64,000 nt of DNA from Fuerstiella marisgermanici (GTDB lineage: Bacteria; Planctomycetota; Planctomycetia; Planctomycetales; Planctomycetaceae): NCBI RefSeq assembly GCF_001983935.1, contig NZ_CP017641.1, forward strand, positions 186,001-250,000. Direction: 5' to 3'. The notes beneath the pieces were generated by a model that searched no databases, was not told where the DNA came from, and was given only the letters and a program-made list of their open reading frames with translations. Made by a program: the position numbers and the translations under genes. The stretch's first letter is position 1; every line of letters starts with the position of its first letter. Shown here piece by piece: positions 1-7,309 of this stretch.

Positions 1-102
1 AATCGCATCGCCCAAACAAAACTGCCGAATTTGCCCCGACAGCGCATAGGGCACGGCGTAGGTGATACCACGACCGGTGCCCCAATCGCCTCGAGTACTC
101 AT
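1..102 (-). CDS. N-terminus of an unidentified protein, cut by window edge
   Basis: An open frame runs from an ATG at 102 to the left edge and encodes 34 residues starting MSTRGDWGTGRGITYAVP. A strong Shine-Dalgarno GGAGG (plus-strand cctcc at 109-113) lies 6 nt before the ATG, which is the main reason to believe it. I do not recognise the family from so short a piece. It would be divergent from the asparaginase gene that follows. Confidence 0.5.
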   Translation of the reverse strand, partial: MSTRGDWGTGRGITYAVPYALSGQIRQFCLGDAI

Positions 103-479
103 GCGCCGCCTCCAGTTGTGCGGGCCGCATCTACAAATGTTGCACTGCCCCAGTGACGTATTCGACTGCGATTCAAGCTTGAGTTGCCCATTACGCCCGC
201 AACTGGCTTTGTTCTCCGGATCAGCGACGAGCATAGCCGCTCCGCTCGTTTGGCGTTTGTCACCGCGGCTGGCGACTGATCGCGTTCCGCCCTGTAGGCC
301 GCCGGTCGGATGCATCAGCCTTCTGCTTGCACCACACCACACCTCACTGCACCAAGTCACGATCGTTGACAGCCGAAAAATTCTGAGTGGACGATTGGCG
401 GGTGGTTCTGAAGACGGTAGAAAGGTGGAATTGCATTCTGAACGTCAGATCTGTTATTCCAAAGTGAAGGGCTTACTAA
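103..479. other. Intergenic region with no gene seen
   Basis: This 377-bp stretch separates the divergent partial gene from the asparaginase gene, so it should hold both promoters, but I cannot pick a convincing -35/-10 pair. An open frame crosses it on the plus strand from 62 but has arginine/serine/proline-rich, non-protein-like composition and runs out of frame into the next gene. Confidence 0.4.
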
Positions 480-2033
480 GTGAAACCATTCTTCCTGTTA
501 CTGATCAGCTGTGTGCTGTCGTTGAACGCTGCTGCTCAGGACAAAGCTGAATCTCCGTCTTACGCAATCGTCATTCATGGCGGCGCTGGTCGTGTTGCCA
601 AAGATGCGGAGCACATCAAACGCCGCGAAGCGGTTCTGGAGGAAGCTCTGTCATTAGGTGAGTCACTACTGAAGAGCGGGGAGAGCAGTCTGAAGGTGGT
701 GGAGCAGGTGATTCGAATTCTGGAAGATGCACCTGAGTTCAATGCGGGCCGTGGGGCGGTCTTCAACGCGGCGGGCGGTCATGAATTAGACGCGTCCATC
801 ATGGACGGTCGCAACCGCGCGGGCGGAGCGGTCGCGGGGGTTTCGACAATACGGCATCCAATCTCGCTGGCTCGTCATGTTATGACAGACACTCGACACG
901 TACTGCTGGCGACGGACGGTGCGGAAAAGTTTGCAGATGAACTTGGACCGGACACCATCTCGCGAGTACCCAACGATTGGTTTTCTACCGATCGCCAACG
1001 AGCCAACCTCAAGAAGGCTCAGGCCGCTATTCCGATGCCGGATCATTTTCGCATTGGAACCGTAGGTTGCGTAGCGCTCGACAACGACGGCAATATTGCG
1101 GCGGGGACTTCGACCGGTGGGCTGACGAACAAGAAGTATGGTCGAGTGGGCGATTCGCCGATCATCGGCGCAGGCACATTCGCGGACAACGCGACGTGTG
1201 GCGTCAGTTGCACTGGAGTTGGCGAGGACTTTATTCGCAACGCAGTCGCCTTCAATATTTCTGCGCTGATGGAATACAAAAGTGAGACTCTGGAAAACGC
1301 GGTCAAGGCGACACTTCATCATCCGACACACAAAATCAGCGGTGGTATCATCGCGATTTCTGCTGCTGGCGAAATTGAGATGCAGTTCAATACTGAAGGC
1401 ATGTCGCGAGCGGCTGCAGATTCGCAGGGACGACGCGAAATCGTGGTTGCCAACCCTGTGTTCCATGCCAACTTTGAAGACGGCAAGATGGATCGCTTCG
1501 AACCGACCGACGCATCAGCGTGGACGGTGGGCGTAGAAGATGGAAATCATTTTCTTTCGCTCACGAAGAAACGCAGCGACTTCGAACCGCCAGTCCGCTC
1601 GCCGTACAATCGAGCACTAGTCAAAGATTTGGAGGTGGACAGTTTCGTGATGGACGTCGACCTGCAGTCGACCATTCCGGATTACAACCACCGCGATCTG
1701 TGTTTGTTTTTCGGCTACCAGGACGACGCTCACCTTTACTACGTGCATCTCGGCAAGAAGACGGATGACCACGCCAATCAGATTTTTATCGTGAATGACG
1801 AGCCTCGTAAAAAGATTTCAACGAAGACGACGCCCGGCATTCCATGGAACGACGATTGGCATCACGCTCGGATTGTCCGTGACACAGCGACCGGCAGCAT
1901 CGAAGTCTACTACGACGACATGACGACACCCGTGATGACGGCAACCGACAAGTCGTTCGGTAAGGGGCGAGTGGGCGTGGGATCGTTTGACGACACCGGT
2001 AACTTCGACGAGATTCGAGTCTTCGCGAAATAG
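480..2033 (+). CDS. Secreted isoaspartyl peptidase/L-asparaginase with C-terminal jelly-roll-like domain
   Basis: Residues 28-325 are an Ntn-hydrolase of the plant-type asparaginase (type 2 isoaspartyl peptidase) family, which hydrolyses asparagine or beta-aspartyl dipeptides. The precursor is cleaved before a nucleophile threonine, here Thr194 in [12 protein letters not shown]; the N-terminal HGGAGR and the later GTSTGG are family signatures. The start is GTG at 480, giving a signal peptide ([17 protein letters not shown]), so the enzyme is probably exported. Residues about 330-517 are an additional domain (start [16 protein letters not shown], end [15 protein letters not shown]) that looks like a LamG/concanavalin-type beta-sandwich, as in many planctomycete secreted proteins. 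The family is normally about 300-330 residues, so this is a fusion. Confidence is high for the catalytic half and moderate for the fold of the tail. Confidence 0.88.
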   Translation: MKPFFLLLISCVLSLNAAAQDKAESPSYAIVIHGGAGRVAKDAEHIKRREAVLEEALSLGESLLKSGESSLKVVEQVIRILEDAPEFNAGRGAVFNAAGGHELDASIMDGRNRAGGAVAGVSTIRHPISLARHVMTDTRHVLLATDGAEKFADELGPDTISRVPNDWFSTDRQRANLKKAQAAIPMPDHFRIGTVGCVALDNDGNIAAGTSTGGLTNKKYGRVGDSPIIGAGTFADNATCGVSCTGVGEDFIRNAVAFNISALMEYKSETLENAVKATLHHPTHKISGGIIAISAAGEIEMQFNTEGMSRAAADSQGRREIVVANPVFHANFEDGKMDRFEPTDASAWTVGVEDGNHFLSLTKKRSDFEPPVRSPYNRALVKDLEVDSFVMDVDLQSTIPDYNHRDLCLFFGYQDDAHLYYVHLGKKTDDHANQIFIVNDEPRKKISTKTTPGIPWNDDWHHARIVRDTATGSIEVYYDDMTTPVMTATDKSFGKGRVGVGSFDDTGNFDEIRVFAK

Positions 2034-2050
2034 AGCGAGTGCAGGAAGCT

Positions 2051-2080
2051 CGCCCGCTCGTACGGCATGTTCGGGCGGGC
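2051..2080. terminator. GC-rich inverted repeat between convergent genes
   Basis: GCCCGC at 2052-2057 pairs with GCGGGC at 2075-2080 around a 17-nt loop, between the stop codons of the asparaginase gene (plus) and lutC (minus). It could be a bidirectional terminator, but there is no T-tract, so this is a weak call. Confidence 0.3.
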
Positions 2081-2103
2081 GTGCCTCGAATGGTGTCCTG
2101 GCG

Positions 2104-2712
2104 TTACAACTCGTCAACCGCGAACACCGTTAGTGATCTTGCTCCGTGAGCACCGATCACCAGGGATTGTTCGATGTCGGCGGTCTTAGACGGCCCCGAA
2201 ATGAACCCTGCAAAGGCATGTTTGCCGACTTCGATCCGGTCGTACGCTTCGTGCATGTTGTTCACGATCTGCGAAGCCGGGATCACCAGGGAAATGTGTT
2301 GCGGAACAAAGTACAGCACGCGATGCTTCAGAGTGTCATCTGTTACCCAGATGGCTCCGTTTTCTGCGACACCAAAGTGCCCACGCAGCACGGCGTAGTC
2401 CACGTTTTCGAGATCATGAGGATCTTCGATGGCGTTAATGTCGATTGTCGAATCGCCTAGTCCATCGACGACGGAGACTTTGACCTTAGCAGCTTGGTAC
2501 GGTTCAATCTTTGCCAATTGATCGTTCGCTTCGGCGATTGTGGCGACTCGTTGACAGTCGCCACCAACGGTGCCAAGCACTTCGCAAAAGCGGGCGAACG
2601 GATCGTCGAAGGTTTGCCACGGACCACTTGGTGGCAGGTCCGGCAGCGGTGACGATTCCGGCAACGCGGCTCGCAAGTTGGTAAAGATTGTTTCGCGAGA
2701 CGAACTACTCAT
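2104..2712 (-). CDS. lutC: Lactate utilization protein C (LUD domain)
   Basis: A 202-residue LUD-domain protein of the LutC/YkgG type, the third subunit of the LutABC L-lactate dehydrogenase complex that oxidises lactate to pyruvate in the cytoplasm. The sequence starts MSSSSRETIFTNLRAALPES and contains the family stretch NGAIWVTDD followed by HISLVIPASQIV and GPSKTADIEQSLVIGAHG, all typical of LutC. Its ATG overlaps the lutB stop codon by 4 nt (ATGA), so it is translationally coupled as the last gene of lutABC. Length is close to the family norm (about 200-240). LutC itself has no Fe-S motif; the clusters are in LutA and LutB. Confidence 0.9.
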   Translation of the reverse strand: MSSSSRETIFTNLRAALPESSPLPDLPPSGPWQTFDDPFARFCEVLGTVGGDCQRVATIAEANDQLAKIEPYQAAKVKVSVVDGLGDSTIDINAIEDPHDLENVDYAVLRGHFGVAENGAIWVTDDTLKHRVLYFVPQHISLVIPASQIVNNMHEAYDRIEVGKHAFAGFISGPSKTADIEQSLVIGAHGARSLTVFAVDEL

Positions 2713-4100
2713 GACTTGTCTCCCGATTGCTTTTTGTGAGCCGCATACTGATCGCGAAACGAACTCTTCGGCGGCTCGGGCAACTCACGCTGTTTGCCCC
2801 ACCCGTTAAGCGGATTGTAAACGGCGAACCGAGGCAACCATCGCAGCGCCGTTCTGGCTGCACTGCCAGCCGTTGTGTACATCCATTTGTGTGACAGCAG
2901 GCCGGAGACAAACTTCATCGACAGCTTTTTGGACATCCCCAACAGTTTTTTTCGGTCGAGGAATCCTCGCATCGCGAGCAACTGATGGTGCAGGTCGATC
3001 TTCACCGGGCACACGTCGGTACATGAGCCGCACAGGCTGCATGCGAATGGCAACGAACTGTGGCTCTCGGGAGTTTTCAGCGGCGTAAGAATCGAACCAA
3101 TCGGGCCTGGCACGGCGGATTCATAACTATGTCCGCCACTGCGTCGATAAACCGGGCAGGTGTTCATGCAGGCGCCGCAACGAATGCAGTTCAGGCTGCG
3201 GCGAAATTCGGGGCTTTGCAGAATTCCACTACGACCGTTGTCGACCAGCACGATGTGCATTTCACTTCCTTCGCGCGGGCCGTGGAAGTGCGACGAATAG
3301 GTTGTGATGGGCTGTCCGGTGGCCGAACGAGCGAGCAGACGCAGGAACACGGCCAGGTCGGACGCTCGCGGCAGTAGTTTTTCGATTCCCATACAAGCGA
3401 TGTGCAGCTTCGGCAGTGACACGCCCAGGTCTGCATTGCCTTCGTTGGTACAGACGACGAAGCCGCCTGTTTCTGCAAGTGCGAAGTTGACACCAGTTAT
3501 GCCCGCGTCTGCAGAGCAGAATCGTTCGCGAAGGTGATTACGCGCCGCTTCCGTCAGGTAGTTGGGATCGGAGGCGCCTTTTTCTGTGCCGAGGTGTTCA
3601 TGAAAGCACTCGCCCACTTCTTCCTTTTTGATATGAATGGCGGGCAGCACGATATGGCTGGGCGGTTCGTTGCGTAGCTGGACGATGCGTTCGCCCAGGT
3701 CCGTGTCGACGACTTCGTACCCGTTCTTTTCCAAAAACGGATTCAGGTGGCATTCCTCCGTCAGCATCGACTTACTTTTGACGACGCGTTTGACGTTGTG
3801 CTGCTGAAGGATCTCATGCACGATCCGATTGTGTTCGTCGCCATCGATGGCCCAATGGACGTGGACGCCCAACGCCTTTGCGTTTTTTTCGAACTGCTCA
3901 AGGTAATTTGGCAGTTGCGACATCGTGTGGATTTTGATCGCTGACGCCTGCTGACGGAGTTCCTCCCATTCGGGGACCCCGTGAGCCATCCGGTCTCGCT
4001 TTTCGCGCACGAACCACAGAGCTTTATCGTGCCACTGGGCGCGAGGCTTATTGTTGACGAAACCTTTCGCGAGTGTTGGGTGTGACATATTACGCTCCAA
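2709..4100 (-). CDS. lutB: Lactate utilization protein B, iron-sulfur protein
   Basis: A 463-residue LutB/YkgF homolog. The N-terminal half is an LUD domain (VVKSKSMLTEECHLNPFLEKNG; ITGVNFALAETGGFV). Around residues 305-366 are two 4Fe-4S clusters, CIRCGACMNTCPVY and CSLCGSCTDVCPVK. The C-terminal segment is the usual LutB tail. It acts with LutA and LutC in electron transfer during L-lactate oxidation. Its start overlaps the end of lutA by 11 nt, and its stop overlaps the lutC ATG, so the three genes form one operon. Length and motif order match the family and nothing looks degraded. Confidence 0.94.
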   Translation of the reverse strand: MERNMSHPTLAKGFVNNKPRAQWHDKALWFVREKRDRMAHGVPEWEELRQQASAIKIHTMSQLPNYLEQFEKNAKALGVHVHWAIDGDEHNRIVHEILQQHNVKRVVKSKSMLTEECHLNPFLEKNGYEVVDTDLGERIVQLRNEPPSHIVLPAIHIKKEEVGECFHEHLGTEKGASDPNYLTEAARNHLRERFCSADAGITGVNFALAETGGFVVCTNEGNADLGVSLPKLHIACMGIEKLLPRASDLAVFLRLLARSATGQPITTYSSHFHGPREGSEMHIVLVDNGRSGILQSPEFRRSLNCIRCGACMNTCPVYRRSGGHSYESAVPGPIGSILTPLKTPESHSSLPFACSLCGSCTDVCPVKIDLHHQLLAMRGFLDRKKLLGMSKKLSMKFVSGLLSHKWMYTTAGSAARTALRWLPRFAVYNPLNGWGKQRELPEPPKSSFRDQYAAHKKQSGDKS

Positions 4101-4839
4101 TCGCTTCCGCCAGAATTTCGGAGAAATGCATGACTCGGATGTCGTGCTTCTGTCGTCGAATAATTCCTTCCAGATGCATCAGGCACGACATATCACCGGC
4201 CGTCAGAACTTTTGTTCCGGAATCCAGATGATCGCGAATTCGGTCCTCACCCATCATGCAGGACACGGCTTCCTCGGCGACCGCAAACGTTCCGCCGAAA
4301 CCGCAGCATTCGTCATTGCGTTGTAGCTTTGAAAACGTAATGCCGTTCAGGTTGTCGAGTAAGCCTCTTAACATATCGGGGCGTTTGGTCATCACTTCTG
4401 ACGACGACGATAATCGAAGCTCTCGCAGGCCGTGGCAGCTTTGGTGAATGCCCACCTGGTGCGGAAAGTTACCTTCGATGTCACCAACCTTCAGCACTTT
4501 GCACAGGAATTCAGTCAACTCCAGCGTTCGTTCTCGCACGCGGTTGGCTTTTTCATCACTGCTGTCGAAGAAAGCGTCGTAGTGATGACGTACCATCGAA
4601 ACGCAACTTCCGGACGGAGCGACGATGTGGTCGTAGCCATCGAATACGTCGATGTACTTTTCCGCCAGCGGTTTGGCTTCCGGCATACAACCGGAATTCG
4701 CCATCGGCTGACCACAACAGGTTTGACCTTCGGGGAATTCATGTTCGACGCCGAAGTGTTCCAGCACACGCACCGTCGCCATCCCCACCTGAGGATAGAA
4801 CTGGTCGACGTAGCAGGGAATAAATAGAGCGACCTTCAT
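4090..4839 (-). CDS. lutA: Lactate utilization protein A, cysteine-rich (Fe-S)-binding protein
   Basis: A 249-residue protein with two CCG (cysteine-rich) domains, as in LutA/YkgE and the heterodisulfide-reductase HdrD/GlpC family. The motifs are CCGQPMANSGC near residue 42 and ECCGFGGTFAV near residue 177. It starts MKVALFIPCYVDQFYPQVG, which is diagnostic for LutA. It is the first gene of lutABC; a 112-bp gap separates it from the upstream gene and should contain the operon promoter, though I see no clear operator. Predicted role: subunit of the cytoplasmic L-lactate oxidising complex. Confidence 0.94.
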   Translation of the reverse strand: MKVALFIPCYVDQFYPQVGMATVRVLEHFGVEHEFPEGQTCCGQPMANSGCMPEAKPLAEKYIDVFDGYDHIVAPSGSCVSMVRHHYDAFFDSSDEKANRVRERTLELTEFLCKVLKVGDIEGNFPHQVGIHQSCHGLRELRLSSSSEVMTKRPDMLRGLLDNLNGITFSKLQRNDECCGFGGTFAVAEEAVSCMMGEDRIRDHLDSGTKVLTAGDMSCLMHLEGIIRRQKHDIRVMHFSEILAEAIGA

Positions 4840-4951
4840 AGATTAAACACCGGTGATATGCGAATACCGAATAAATGCGGGCCGCAGAGTAGCAAAATTT
4901 GGCGGCTAATGGAGGGAATAGGTAATCACGTTCATTAACGTCGATGGGCAG

Positions 4952-6160
4952 TCACGTCTTCTTCGTTGGTTCTGTCAGCAATTGTATGTTTCGCACGGCC
5001 AGTTGGCGCAACCTTTGTTCGCTGACTGTGATTCCAAGTCCCGGTCCAGGCAGCCGTTTTCCTCGTCCACCAAAGCGAAACGTCAGGTCCTCAACGGTCA
5101 ACGAATCGCGGACAAGAAAACGATCGAAGCTCCCTTCAAGGTAACGAATCCCCGCTACATTGCAGGCAAAATGGCGACCGGCGGCCGACAGAATACCGGT
5201 TTCTCCAACCTGACAACCAAGTTGATAGCCCAGACCGTTCTGTTTGGCCAGGATTGCGAGTCGGACACATGACACGAAACCGCCGCACTTCGACAGTCGC
5301 AGATTGAAAAAATCGCACGTCTTCCCATCGATCGCTCGCTGAGCGTCTTCGCGGCAGCACAGCGATTCATCCAGCATGATCGGGACCCCCAGGGCGTGCC
5401 GTAAATCTGCCAATCCGGCGACGTCCGCATGCCTTACGGGCTGCTCTAAACAGCTCGGGCGGAAGGGCAAAAGCGGCTTCATTTTGGCCACGACATCATC
5501 GCAGTGCCATGCTTCATTGGCATCCAGTCTCAGGTCGACTTTTCGACCGACAATCTTGCGTACTCGGTTTAGCAATGCGGCGTCGTCGATTCCTGAGGTG
5601 CCGACCTTTACCTTTAGCTGCGGAAAACGAAACAGTCGCATCTTTAAGGCGGATCTCCATTGCCTGAGCGGTGTCGCCGACGTGATGACCCCGCTGTAGA
5701 AGACCTCGTCACGTTGCGCCACGACGTTTGCTGCGTCCGGCAGCATCGACACCAAATCGCCGAGCGGTCTGTTGATCGAGCGGAATACGGCATCCAGAAT
5801 CGCGAGTTCCAACGCGCACCGCACGGTGTTGCCGAAGCATTCTCGCGCGATCACCCCGTCGTCGGTGGCGACGTCGGGAAGCTGGAAAGCATCTAACACC
5901 GTTACGGCGTCCAGCGGTCCACTGAAGTCTGCTTCCGCTAATTTAGAGAAGTCTGCCGCGTTTAGGTGTCGCCAGACGGAGTCGATGGACTCGCCGGTGA
6001 CATAGGTCCGCGGCAAGCCCTCGCCCCAGCCCACGCTGCCGTCGGTCAGCTCACAGCGAATGATCAGCGTATCGTTGTGATCGCGAACATGCGACGCATG
6101 GCGCACCGGCTTCTTCAATACCACGGGGACTTCGAAGGCGGTGAGTTCACGGATTCGCAT
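4952..6160 (-). CDS. Enolase-superfamily protein (mandelate racemase/muconate lactonizing type)
   Basis: A roughly 402-residue enolase-superfamily enzyme. The catalytic set is visible: KxK in LKVKVG (about residue 184), metal ligands in LDANEAW (about 209), CLEQP (about 236) and MLDES (about 262), and a distal lysine in RLSKCGG (about 289). This two-lysine arrangement suits the muconate-cycloisomerase/dipeptide-epimerase/o-succinylbenzoate-synthase subgroup; substrate cannot be assigned. The start is taken at the ATG at 6160 (MRIRELTAFEVPVV), because the longer frame back to 6259 overlaps the neighbour and has a non-protein-like leader. It lies 25 bp after the MfnF-like gene, in the same direction and probably the same operon, which hints at a linked biosynthetic role. 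Confidence 0.82.
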   Translation of the reverse strand: MRIRELTAFEVPVVLKKPVRHASHVRDHNDTLIIRCELTDGSVGWGEGLPRTYVTGESIDSVWRHLNAADFSKLAEADFSGPLDAVTVLDAFQLPDVATDDGVIARECFGNTVRCALELAILDAVFRSINRPLGDLVSMLPDAANVVAQRDEVFYSGVITSATPLRQWRSALKMRLFRFPQLKVKVGTSGIDDAALLNRVRKIVGRKVDLRLDANEAWHCDDVVAKMKPLLPFRPSCLEQPVRHADVAGLADLRHALGVPIMLDESLCCREDAQRAIDGKTCDFFNLRLSKCGGFVSCVRLAILAKQNGLGYQLGCQVGETGILSAAGRHFACNVAGIRYLEGSFDRFLVRDSLTVEDLTFRFGGRGKRLPGPGLGITVSEQRLRQLAVRNIQLLTEPTKKT

Positions 6161-6185
6161 TTTCGGGGCGGGACTTCCGGATGAC

Positions 6186-7271
6186 TCACACGAACTTAAC
6201 AAATTCCAGCAGGTCGTCGCGGCACAGTGTGTGCGCGAGTCGTGCGGCCGCAAAGGCACACGCCGCTTCTGCGACCGGACGGTGATACATTGTCGTTACG
6301 TCCAATGTCTGAGCGAACCGTTCAGGACCGAGCTGCGATAACAGGCGAGTCGCCACGAATGCTCCGCTGCCGCTAATCAGGACAGATGGTTTCTCAATGC
6401 TCAGCGTTCGATGTCCGTCCGCCACCAGTTGCTGCTCAAGATGTTCCAGCACCTGCTCCGCCGCTGTTGTAAGTTGCGTTAGTTGAGCGTCAACGGTCGA
6501 TTGAGCCAGTTCGACAATTTCGTCCTCGGTCAGCTCCGTCGCGTCGCAGCAAATTGTATGAGCCATCCGGTTTAGCGAATGAGTCCGCGTGAACGGTCGG
6601 CCATCGGCGGTATCGCTGTTGGACGCGTCTTCTTCAAGCTGCTGCAGCACCAGAAATGCATCCGCCATCGTGGCAAACAACTCTGCGGCGACCGGACACG
6701 CTCGTCCACGAAACTGAAGCGTCTGCGTCACTGCGCAGATTGGAGTGCGGCGGCTTCCCGAATACACCAATTCGCCGCACTGCATGCGAGAGCAATCGTT
6801 TGTCCCCGCAGGAACCGGCCGGCCATCTAACAGCGGGATGATGTCGGTCGTTGTTGAACCCACGTCAATCAGCAGGGCAGGACCGTCGGGAATGGCTTGC
6901 GCGGCCCACGTCGCCAGCACGTGCCAGTTGGCTGCGCCAGCCAGTTCGGGCATAGCGATGGCATCCGCCGGTTCGACAAATTCGCCAGACGTCAACCAGA
7001 CGCGAATTGGGACGTTCGGGAAGGTTGCTTCGGTGGCGGCGATCACGAACTCCACGCCTTCCGCTTTCGTGACGAAGCAGTCCGCCAGTTCCGCCGTCAT
7101 CGTCAATGCGATCAGGTCCGGCGTCGTAAAGTGTTTGGCGACGACGGCTGCAAGTTGCGAAGAAAGGCTTTCCTTTTCCATCCAGATCGCGAAGGGCACC
7201 GACGCTGTATTACCGTCTGCGTTCGCCACCTTTATGTTTGCACCGCCAATGTCCAGGCCGATGACGTTCAT
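6186..7271 (-). CDS. MfnF-like kinase-fold protein (H4MPT-linked C1 / methanofuran pathway)
   Basis: About 361 residues of the hydantoinase/oxoprolinase-like ASKHA ATPase fold. It starts NVIGLDIGGANIKVA (phosphate-1 motif) and contains LLIDVGSTTTDIIPL (phosphate-2) and LISGSGAF (adenosine motif). This combination matches the family annotated as 'H4MPT-linked C1 transfer pathway protein', which includes archaeal MfnF of methanofuran biosynthesis. Planctomycetes are known to carry tetrahydromethanopterin-linked C1 genes, so this fits. An in-frame GTG lies two codons upstream, but the ATG at 7271 seems better. It sits between a secreted methyltransferase-fusion gene (32-39 bp away) and the enolase-superfamily gene. 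Family call good; exact reaction inferred. Confidence 0.78.
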   Translation of the reverse strand: MNVIGLDIGGANIKVANADGNTASVPFAIWMEKESLSSQLAAVVAKHFTTPDLIALTMTAELADCFVTKAEGVEFVIAATEATFPNVPIRVWLTSGEFVEPADAIAMPELAGAANWHVLATWAAQAIPDGPALLIDVGSTTTDIIPLLDGRPVPAGTNDCSRMQCGELVYSGSRRTPICAVTQTLQFRGRACPVAAELFATMADAFLVLQQLEEDASNSDTADGRPFTRTHSLNRMAHTICCDATELTEDEIVELAQSTVDAQLTQLTTAAEQVLEHLEQQLVADGHRTLSIEKPSVLISGSGAFVATRLLSQLGPERFAQTLDVTTMYHRPVAEAACAFAAARLAHTLCRDDLLEFVKFV

Positions 7272-7309
7272 GAGCACTCGCCTGGAAATATGTTCTTTAC
7301 CATTCGAAA

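Noticed and set aside
62-550. 162-codon plus-strand frame at the left edge
   Set aside because: Overlaps the start of the asparaginase gene in another frame, has no family resemblance and has skewed composition; the real local gene on the minus strand has a better ribosome-binding site.
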